From positions 1 through 24,426 of the forward strand of contig JBGPYB010000069.1 in the NCBI GenBank assembly GCA_041493035.1: a DNA stretch of 24,426 nt, given 5' to 3'. Below the pieces are notes generated by a model. That model did no database searches. It saw only the letters and a list, made by a program, of their open reading frames with translations, and was not told the DNA's origin. A program made the translations under genes and the position numbers. Of the stretch, positions 1-5,262 are shown in pieces (positions within the stretch are counted from its first letter, which is position 1; every line of letters begins with the position of its first letter). Source of the stretch: JBGPYB01 sp041493035. Lineage in GTDB: Bacteria; Acidobacteriota; Vicinamibacteria; Fen-336.

Positions 1-2
1 AG

Positions 3-155
3 CACGAGGAGGAGACCGGGCGCCTCGTCCTGTCGGACCATCCCTTCAACCGGGACCTGGTCATCTCCGACGTCTACGACATCCCGTTCAGCGAGCTCTG
101 TATGCGCAGCTGCGTCCAGACCTTAGACCCCTTGATCCAGCTCCAGACCGCCTGA
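3..155 (+). CDS. C-terminal end of an unknown protein (partial, 5' end outside window)
   Basis: This is the last 50 codons of a gene whose start lies before the window. The frame is open from the first bases to a TGA at 153-155 and has the same GC-rich codon character as the genes that follow. The visible tail (…FNRDLVISDVYDIPFSELC…) matches no family I can name. The next gene starts 13 bases later on the same strand, so this could be the first visible member of the lipid operon, but nothing in the fragment shows a role in lipid metabolism. Confidence 0.55.
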   Translation, partial: HEEETGRLVLSDHPFNRDLVISDVYDIPFSELCMRSCVQTLDPLIQLQTA

Positions 156-168
156 CGTCCGTTCGCGA

Positions 169-1107
169 GTGCCTGGGAGAGCGCCCGCAGCCTTGAGCCC
201 CAACGAGGGTATCTTCGTCATCTTCAACCCGCGCTCGGGACGTGGTCGCGGGGCGCAGTTCGTGGCGCCGGTGCTGGACGCTCTCTCGGCGCACCCGGGC
301 GTCGACCACGCGCTGACCACGGGCCCCGGCGACGAGGAGCGACTCGCCACCGAGGCCATCGGCCGTGGCTTCGGCACGATCGTCGCGGTGGGTGGCGACG
401 GCACCTGGAGCAACGTCGGCAACGGGATCCTGAAGTCCGGGAAGCCGGTGAAGCTCGGCCTCGTTCCCGGCGGCACGGGCTGCGACCTCGCGAAGTCTCT
501 CGGGATTCCACCGAAAGACGTTCGCGCCGCCGGCCGGATCATCCTCGACGGCCACACGCGCAGCATCGACGTGGGGCGAATCGAAGAGCGCTACTTCCTG
601 AACATCGCGGGCTTCGGCTACGACATCGCCGTCCTCGAGGACTCGTGGACCGTCGGATACCTCGAGGGAGAGTTGCTCTACCTCTACTGCGCGATCCGTC
701 AGCTCGGCTCGTTTCCTGGTTTCCCGGTGGAGATCGCCGCCGATGGAGGCGCACCGGTCAAGCACGAGCTTCTGATGCTGATCTTGGCCAACGCCCGGGT
801 CTTCGGCGGAGGCTTCAAGATCGCACCCCACGCCGATCTGGGCGACGGCCGCCTCGACCTCATGGCCTTCCGCAACATGGGCTTCTGGGAGCGGGCCGGC
901 ATCATGGTGAAGCTCCTTCGGGGAACGCATCGCGGGAGCCCGCAGGTCCTGGCATCGACCGCGTCGTCCCTGACCTTGCGCTTCGCGTCGCCTCCTGCCT
1001 ACGAGACCGACGGGGAGTGGAACCGGGCCAAGTCGGCCGAGGTGCGCGTCCTGTCGATCCCGTCGGCCTTGCAGGTGCTCGTCCCCGCAGAGGCTCCACC
1101 TCGATGA
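169..1107 (+). CDS. Diacylglycerol kinase family lipid kinase (YegS/DgkB/LCB5 type)
   Basis: Probable cytoplasmic ATP-dependent lipid kinase of 312 residues, a usual length for the soluble DgkB/YegS family. Family signatures seen are the N-terminal FVIFNPRSGRGRG stretch (residues 16-28), the nucleotide-binding GGDGT (75-79), GGTGCDLA (101-108, the canonical GTGNDLA segment with Cys in place of Asn) and NIAGFGYD (145-152). Members phosphorylate diacylglycerol or related lipids; the substrate here cannot be read from sequence. The GTG at 169 is the earliest start after the preceding stop. A TTG at 193 is an alternative, and neither has a strong ribosome site. The stop overlaps the next start as ATGA, so translation is probably coupled to the acyltransferase. 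Turning diacylglycerol into phosphatidate would feed the downstream genes. Confidence 0.88.
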   Translation: MPGRAPAALSPNEGIFVIFNPRSGRGRGAQFVAPVLDALSAHPGVDHALTTGPGDEERLATEAIGRGFGTIVAVGGDGTWSNVGNGILKSGKPVKLGLVPGGTGCDLAKSLGIPPKDVRAAGRIILDGHTRSIDVGRIEERYFLNIAGFGYDIAVLEDSWTVGYLEGELLYLYCAIRQLGSFPGFPVEIAADGGAPVKHELLMLILANARVFGGGFKIAPHADLGDGRLDLMAFRNMGFWERAGIMVKLLRGTHRGSPQVLASTASSLTLRFASPPAYETDGEWNRAKSAEVRVLSIPSALQVLVPAEAPPR

Positions 1108-1889
1108 CCCGTCGCCTTCAAACGGGGCGGAGCGCCCTGTCGTTCCTCGTGGTCCTCTTGTGGATGCTCGCCGTCGGGGCGCCGATCCTCTATCTGTTCG
1201 TCCTGCCGCTGGGGGCTCTTCTTTCAGGCCGCCGTCGACGCGCCCTGACGTCTCTCTACATGAAGCTCGTCTGCTGGGGGATCCTCTCCGGCTTGCGACT
1301 GGGGGGCGCGCGCTTCGAGCGGCGCGGGAAGATCTCCACGGCAGAGCCGTCGATCATCCTGATGAACCACCAGTCCCTCCTCGACATCGTCACCACCACG
1401 ATGATGGGCGCTCCCTACGTGCCGGCCTTCGTCCCGCGCCGCCGCTACGCGCGTTGGTACATCCCGCTGGTGGGCGGCTCGATCTGGCTGCTCGAATGCC
1501 CGGTGGTGGATCCGAAGCGCGATCCCAAGGGGGCGGTGGAAGCCATGCGACGCGCGGCTCTCGACCACGAACACGGCCTCCTGGTCTTTCCCGAGGGACA
1601 CCGGAGTGTCGACGGCCAGGTACGCTCCTTCAAGACGGCCGGGACGCTCGCGGCCCTCACCGCGCGCCGGCTCCCGGTCTACGTCGTCGTCAGCGACGGC
1701 TTCTGGTTCGGCCGGCGCTTCGTGGACTTCCTCTGGAGCGTGCCGCAGATCCGCGGAGAGACGGAGGTCCTCGGTCCATTCACGCCGCCCGAGGCCGAGG
1801 AAGACCTGCCTCCCTTCATCGAGAAGATGCGCGGCATCATCGTGGGTCGCCTCCAGGAGAGACGGGCCGAGCCCCATGGCGTCGCCTGA
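1104..1889 (+). CDS. 1-acyl-sn-glycerol-3-phosphate acyltransferase-like protein (PlsC family)
   Basis: A 261-residue membrane-associated acyltransferase expected to acylate lysophosphatidate to phosphatidate. The ATG at 1104 overlaps the previous stop by four bases and gives a normal PlsC length; the open frame continues upstream, but only antiparallel to or inside the kinase gene. Residues 11-38 form a hydrophobic N-terminal anchor. The catalytic HX4D motif is NHQSLLD (H89, D94). The glycerophosphate-binding motif is FPEGHRS (162-168), where most family members have FPEGTRS; His instead of Thr is a mild departure. The family also contains lyso-ornithine-lipid acyltransferases, so the acceptor is inferred from the neighbouring phosphatidate-using genes. 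Confidence 0.88.
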   Translation: MTRRLQTGRSALSFLVVLLWMLAVGAPILYLFVLPLGALLSGRRRRALTSLYMKLVCWGILSGLRLGGARFERRGKISTAEPSIILMNHQSLLDIVTTTMMGAPYVPAFVPRRRYARWYIPLVGGSIWLLECPVVDPKRDPKGAVEAMRRAALDHEHGLLVFPEGHRSVDGQVRSFKTAGTLAALTARRLPVYVVVSDGFWFGRRFVDFLWSVPQIRGETEVLGPFTPPEAEEDLPPFIEKMRGIIVGRLQERRAEPHGVA

Positions 1890-2862
1890 CCGGCTCCGCG
1901 AGGCCATTCGGGCCCGAACGTTCCCGAGCGAACTGCGGGGCGACGTCATGCCCCTCGTCCGTTCGGTGGTGGATGGTGGCGGCGAAAGCGTCCTGGGCGT
2001 CCTCTTCTTCGGGTCGCGCAGGACGCAGGCGAGCCCCGATTCCTGGAGCGGTTACGACCTCTTCGTCCTCACCCGAGAATACCGCGAGTTCTATCGGTCT
2101 CTCCGGAGCGCCGGCGCCCTGAGGCGGAGCCCGAGCGTCGTGGCGGCCCTCAACACCATCCTGCCGCCCAATCAGATTTCGGTTCGCGAAGCGGGGGAGT
2201 CGCCGGCCCTGGCCAAGTGCGCCGTGATTTCCCTCGCAACTCTGCTCCGCGAGACTTCGCTGCGTCGTCGCGACCATTTCTGCGTTGGGCGCCTCTTTCA
2301 GCCGACCGAAGTGCTGTACGCCCGCGATGCGGCCACGGCCGAGAGCCTGCTGGACGCCCTGGTGAGCGCCCACCAGGCGACGCTGTCGTGGGTCCGCCCG
2401 TGGCTGCCCGACACCTTCGACGTCGAGACCTATTGCCGAACGCTCCTGCGCGTGTCTCTGGGCCGCGAGATCCGTCCCGAGCCGGAAGGGCGCTCCGATG
2501 CCCTCTGGCTGGCGCAGAAGGACTACCTCGCAGCGGTCTACGACATCGTCCTCGGTGACCTGGCGACGACGGGGGAGTTGCGGACGACGGGGGCCGGCAT
2601 CTACGCTCTGGCTCGCCGTGTCTCTGCCGCCGAACGCCTTCGGACCACGGCCTACTTCCGCCGGTCGATGCTGCGGGCCACCGAGCGGTGGCTCAAGTAC
2701 ATGATCACTTTCGACGACTGGCTCGAATACATCGTGCGCAAGGCTCGGCGGCACTCGGGCGAGGATATCGTCTTGACGCAGCGAGAGCGCCGCCTGCCCA
2801 TCGTGTTCCTTTGGCCGCGGGTGATACGCTACCTGCGCCACAAGGGACCCAAGGCGAAATAG
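1876..2862 (+). CDS. Putative Tam41-like CDP-diacylglycerol synthase (nucleotidyltransferase fold)
   Basis: Encodes 328 residues from the ATG at 1876, overlapping the acyltransferase gene by 14 bases. No signal peptide or clear membrane span is visible. Residues 40-65 hold a nucleotidyltransferase signature, FFGSRR followed by GYDLFVL, where GS and the hDhhh Asp (D61) are the expected nucleotide and metal-binding elements. Further on, AKCAVISLATLLRE (113-126) and HFCVGRLFQPTEVLYA (134-149) resemble the Tam41/Mmp37 family order: a KYGVIS-like segment, then GRLxKPVxIL. LLRVSLGREIRPEPE (190-204) fits the SYxGDxRM segment. Tam41 is the mitochondrial enzyme making CDP-diacylglycerol from phosphatidate and CTP, an alternative to integral-membrane CdsA. 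The position between a phosphatidate-forming acyltransferase and a CDP-alcohol phosphatidyltransferase is what that activity predicts. No CdsA gene is in the window. The family call is by eye; another nucleotidyltransferase-fold protein is the alternative. Confidence 0.6.
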   Translation: MASPDRLREAIRARTFPSELRGDVMPLVRSVVDGGGESVLGVLFFGSRRTQASPDSWSGYDLFVLTREYREFYRSLRSAGALRRSPSVVAALNTILPPNQISVREAGESPALAKCAVISLATLLRETSLRRRDHFCVGRLFQPTEVLYARDAATAESLLDALVSAHQATLSWVRPWLPDTFDVETYCRTLLRVSLGREIRPEPEGRSDALWLAQKDYLAAVYDIVLGDLATTGELRTTGAGIYALARRVSAAERLRTTAYFRRSMLRATERWLKYMITFDDWLEYIVRKARRHSGEDIVLTQRERRLPIVFLWPRVIRYLRHKGPKAK

Positions 2863-2895
2863 GGAGCGAGCGCGCTGGGAGACCTTCGTCCGTCC

Positions 2896-3624
2896 GTGAT
2901 CGTCCTGATCGGTGTCCTGGCCGCGGCCCTTCTCTCGATGGCGGTCTACGCGGTGGTCCGCCCCGACCGTGACGCCGATGCCACCCGGAAGGGAACCCGC
3001 TTCCTTCTAGGGACCCTGGACTTCCTCGTCCACTGGTTCCTGTGGGCTCTCTCGCCGGCGGAACGCCTCTCCTTGTCGGTCGGACTCACGCCCGACTTCT
3101 TCAACTTCGCCGGTCTCGCATTCGGCTTCGTCAGTGGCATAGGGCTCGGGCTGGGGGAGTTGGAGCTGGGCGGCTGGGCTATCGCCCTGGGCGGAGTCGC
3201 CGACATCCTGGACGGGCGGATCGCTCGAGCCCGCAACCTCGCGTCCCCTTACGGCAAGTTCATCGACAGCACCCTGGACCGGTTCGTCGAGGTCTTCGCC
3301 TTCCTGGGCCTCGTGGTCTACTTCCGCGACCGACCCTGGGGCGCCTTCGCCGCCGCCGCCGCTCTCGCCGGCTCACTCCTCGTGAGCTACGCACAGGCGC
3401 GCGGCGAGACCGTCAATGTCAGCGGCTCCGGCGGGCTCATGCAGCGCGCCGAGCGCCTCGTCCTGATGTGCCTCGCCTGCCTCTTCGACCCGAGCCTCGC
3501 AGCCTGGCGCGGGTGGCAGGAAGGGACGGCGATCTTCTGGGTGCTCGCGCTCATGGCCGTGGCCACCTTCGCCACGGCGATCCACCGGACCGCCTGGATC
3601 GCCCAACGGCTCCGTCGCGGCTAG
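2896..3624 (+). CDS. CDP-alcohol phosphatidyltransferase
   Basis: Integral membrane enzyme of 242 residues that transfers a phosphatidyl group from CDP-diacylglycerol to an alcohol. The full family signature D-x2-D-G-x2-A-R-x8-G-x3-D-x3-D is intact: D103, D106, G107, A110, R111, G120, D124 and D128. Several hydrophobic segments surround it, and there is an extra N-terminal anchor (about residues 1-20) before the SVGLTPDFFNFAG segment that normally opens the family. Late residues SYAQARGE and QRAERLVL resemble inositol-phosphate-using members, but the acceptor alcohol cannot be fixed. GTG at 2896 is the start; the gap to the preceding gene is 33 bases. It is probably the last gene of the lipid operon, because the next feature downstream is a reversed gene remnant. 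Confidence 0.88.
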   Translation: MIVLIGVLAAALLSMAVYAVVRPDRDADATRKGTRFLLGTLDFLVHWFLWALSPAERLSLSVGLTPDFFNFAGLAFGFVSGIGLGLGELELGGWAIALGGVADILDGRIARARNLASPYGKFIDSTLDRFVEVFAFLGLVVYFRDRPWGAFAAAAALAGSLLVSYAQARGETVNVSGSGGLMQRAERLVLMCLACLFDPSLAAWRGWQEGTAIFWVLALMAVATFATAIHRTAWIAQRLRRG

Positions 3625-3698
3625 GCTACGGCTTCGGACTCACGTCCTCCGGCTTCGGTGAATAGTGCAGGTGCACGACTCGCCACGCGCCGTCGCGC

Positions 3699-3727
3699 TT
3701 GACTCCGTGAATACGAATACGTATTCT
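3699..3727 (+). promoter_or_regulatory. Sigma-70-type promoter of the antitoxin-toxin pair, apparently leaderless
   Basis: TTGACT at 3699-3704 matches five of six bases of the -35 consensus. TATTCT at 3722-3727 matches four of six of the -10, with an exact 17-base spacer. Transcription would begin about seven bases after the -10 box, at or next to the A of the antitoxin ATG at 3734. No ribosome-binding site precedes that ATG, which fits a leaderless transcript. The stretch is strikingly AT-rich against its surroundings. Confidence 0.55.
3709..3726. promoter_or_regulatory. Palindromic operator candidate GAATACGAATACGTATTC
   Basis: GAATAC occurs twice in tandem (3709-3714, 3715-3720) and is followed at once by its inverse GTATTC (3721-3726), making a perfect 12-base palindrome at 3715-3726. 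It covers the end of the promoter spacer and most of the -10 box, so a bound protein would block polymerase. AbrB-type antitoxins commonly repress their own operons by binding such symmetric sites. The assignment to this antitoxin is inference from position. Confidence 0.5.
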
Positions 3728-3733
3728 TTAAAT

Positions 3734-4036
3734 ATGAAATCAGTTATCGGCGAACGCGGACAGGTCACGATCCCCAAGCCTTTGCGCCGGAGCCTCGGGT
3801 TGCGGCCGGGCGAGGAAGTCGAGTTCCAGGAGGTCCAGGGGAAGATCGTCCTCTCGAAGGCTGGACGGGTCGATCCGTGGGACGCGGTCGTCGGCATCCT
3901 GGCGCCGATGGATGTCGACGTCGCCCTCGCGGCCATGCGCGGCCCGGCATGGACGGCCGCGCTGGACCGGCCTCCTGGGCGGCCTGGGAAGACCGGCCGC
4001 GCGGAGAAACCGACCGGGAAGAGGGTCAGGCCGTGA
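3734..4036 (+). CDS. AbrB/MazE-type (SpoVT-AbrB fold) antitoxin
   Basis: A 100-residue DNA-binding antitoxin. Residues 1-43 are a complete swapped-hairpin AbrB domain: MKSVIGERGQVTIPKPLRRSL, then GLRPGEEVEF, then a GKIVLSK strand. The rest (WDAVVGILAPMDVDVALAAMRG and a basic Pro/Gly-rich tail) is where such antitoxins bind and block the toxin. I chose the ATG at 3734 because the AbrB domain begins precisely there and the promoter points at it; an upstream in-frame GTG at 3665 would add residues read through the promoter and the older gene remnant. The last codon overlaps the toxin start (GTGA), the usual coupled arrangement. Probably self-repressed through the palindrome at 3715-3726. Confidence 0.85.
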   Translation: MKSVIGERGQVTIPKPLRRSLGLRPGEEVEFQEVQGKIVLSKAGRVDPWDAVVGILAPMDVDVALAAMRGPAWTAALDRPPGRPGKTGRAEKPTGKRVRP

Positions 4037-4449
4037 TCACGGCGGTCGACTCCTCGGTGCTCCTGGACGTGCTCGCGAAGAACTCCCGCTTCGCTGACGC
4101 GTCCCTGGAGGCCCTTCGGGAAGCGCAGCGCCTAGGAGGCCTCGTGGCTTGTCCCGTGGTCTGGGCCGAGCTCCGCGCCTTCGTGGCCGAGCCAGCGATT
4201 CTGCGAGAGGCCTTGCCGAGGGCCGGCGTGCAATTCGACGTCTTTGACCAGGCCTCCGCGGAGCTGGCCGGCAGCCTCTGGCATGCGTATCGACGCCAGG
4301 GAGGACGCAGACTCCGGGTGCTCCCGGATTTCCTGATCGGCGCCCACGCGCAGGAGCGAGCTGAGGCCCGACTGCTCACGAGGGACCGAGGCTTCTATCG
4401 GCGCTACTTCAAGGCACTGACGATCATCGACCCGAGCTCGCGGACCTGA
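4033..4449 (+). CDS. PIN-domain toxin (VapC family ribonuclease)
   Basis: A 138-residue PIN-fold endoribonuclease, the toxin partner of the preceding AbrB-type antitoxin. The acidic metal-binding residues are all visible: D6 in ITAVDSSVLLDVL, E46 in VVWAELRAF, D99 in VLPDFLIGAHA and D118 in LLTRDRGFYRRYF. VapC toxins cut specific tRNA or rRNA sites when the antitoxin is degraded; the target here is unknown. The GTG at 4033 overlaps the antitoxin stop by four bases. No residue appears to be lost, so the toxin looks active. The 116-base gap beyond it, before the convergent HD gene, holds no clear terminator; I see only a weak five-base inverted repeat (CTGTT…AACAG) near 4530-4550. Confidence 0.88.
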   Translation: MITAVDSSVLLDVLAKNSRFADASLEALREAQRLGGLVACPVVWAELRAFVAEPAILREALPRAGVQFDVFDQASAELAGSLWHAYRRQGGRRLRVLPDFLIGAHAQERAEARLLTRDRGFYRRYFKALTIIDPSSRT

Positions 4450-4565
4450 CTCAAAGGCAAGCCATTGGCCATCAAGGGGTTGAGAGGCCTTCCGCACGAT
4501 TGCGTCTGTTCCAGTCGCAACTTCCGATAAGATCTGTTATGTAAACCAACAGGGCCGAGTCGACT

Positions 4566-5168
4566 TCACCGGGTCTCGATCGCTCCCGCGAGACCCTCGA
4601 GTTCGGTCACCACCCGGTCCAGCTCCTCCACCAGCCGTCCTGGTCCGCCGCCGCGAAAGGCCTGGACGAGGGCTCGGTAGTACCAGAGCGTCCCGTCCTT
4701 CCCGCCACTGAACCGGCCCCAGACGGCGTCGCCGTGGGTCCGATGGTCCAGAAGGATCGCGCGGGCGTTGTGGAGCTTGTCGGCCGACGAGACGCGCCGC
4801 GCGTCGGCCGGGGCCTGGGCGATGTGGGCGACGTAGCGTTCCTTCCGCTCCCGCCACGGCGGCTTCGGCACGGTGTCGGCGTCCGTGCATGCCTCGACGA
4901 TCCCGGCCACCCGCTCACCGAAGCGGCGCCGGATCTCCTCGAGGGTCGGTTTGCCGCCCTGGTCCTCCACCGCGTCGTGGAGCAGGCCAGCTATGGCCTC
5001 GTCCTCGTCTCCGCCGTCCTCCAACACGAGCGAGGCCACGGACAGAAGGTGCGACACGTACGGAATGGTCGTCGACTTGCGCACCTGACCCGCGTGAAGC
5101 CGCGAGGCGTAGTGCAACGCCTCGTCGAAGCGCGATGTCAGAAAGAACGCGGATGGAGTCTCTGCCAC
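4566..5168 (-). CDS. Stand-alone HD-domain hydrolase, SpoT/MESH1-like (possible small alarmone hydrolase)
   Basis: A 200-residue soluble protein consisting almost only of the hydrolase part of RelA/SpoT proteins. The motifs follow the family order: HAGQVRKSTTIPYVSH (residues 25-40, with metal ligand H40), GLLHDAVED (61-69, HD pair H64-D65) and RVSSADKLHNAR (125-136, D130). There is no synthetase, TGS or ACT domain. Family members such as MESH1 remove the 3'-diphosphate of (p)ppGpp, and others act on related nucleotides; the substrate here is not determined. The GTG at 5168 is the start, preceded by GGGAGAG eleven bases upstream. It is transcribed divergently from the prolyl oligopeptidase and convergently with the toxin gene, so it is probably a single-gene unit. 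Confidence 0.8.
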   Translation of the reverse strand: MAETPSAFFLTSRFDEALHYASRLHAGQVRKSTTIPYVSHLLSVASLVLEDGGDEDEAIAGLLHDAVEDQGGKPTLEEIRRRFGERVAGIVEACTDADTVPKPPWRERKERYVAHIAQAPADARRVSSADKLHNARAILLDHRTHGDAVWGRFSGGKDGTLWYYRALVQAFRGGGPGRLVEELDRVVTELEGLAGAIETR

Positions 5169-5262
5169 GCGGGTCTCTCCCGGCGCTCAGTGCCGCAAGT
5201 TGGATAGTAAGGGGATAATTGCCCTCGTGTCCACGCGACAAACGCTGGTCTCCCTTGGCCTG

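Larger units (their letters stand above)
3626..3727 (-). pseudogene. 3' remnant of an NTF2/SnoaL-like (DUF4440-type) gene
   Basis: On the minus strand the frame ending in TAG at 3626-3628 reads IHGVKRDGAWRVVHLHYSP followed by a short PKPEDVSPKP tail. The segment VKRDGAWRVVHxHYSP is the typical last beta strand of small NTF2-fold proteins (SnoaL, DUF4440, SgcJ/EcaC types). Going upstream the frame meets a TAA at 3728-3730, so only about 33 codons survive and there is no start. The break lies exactly where the antitoxin-toxin promoter begins, so that module probably replaced the rest of the gene. The alternative is a chance resemblance. Confidence 0.5.

Noticed and set aside
645..1103. N-terminal extension of the acyltransferase frame back to 645.
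   Set aside because: The extension is Arg-rich and overlaps the lipid kinase out of frame. The ATG at 1104 gives a normal PlsC protein with an N-terminal anchor.
4450..4565. A terminator between the convergent toxin and HD genes.
   Set aside because: Only a five-base inverted repeat near 4530-4550 is visible and it has no T-run, so I did not list it as a feature.
5192..5219. GATAAT at 5214-5219 as the -10 box for the oligopeptidase gene.
   Set aside because: No acceptable -35 box lies 16 to 18 bases upstream, so the match is not enough by itself.
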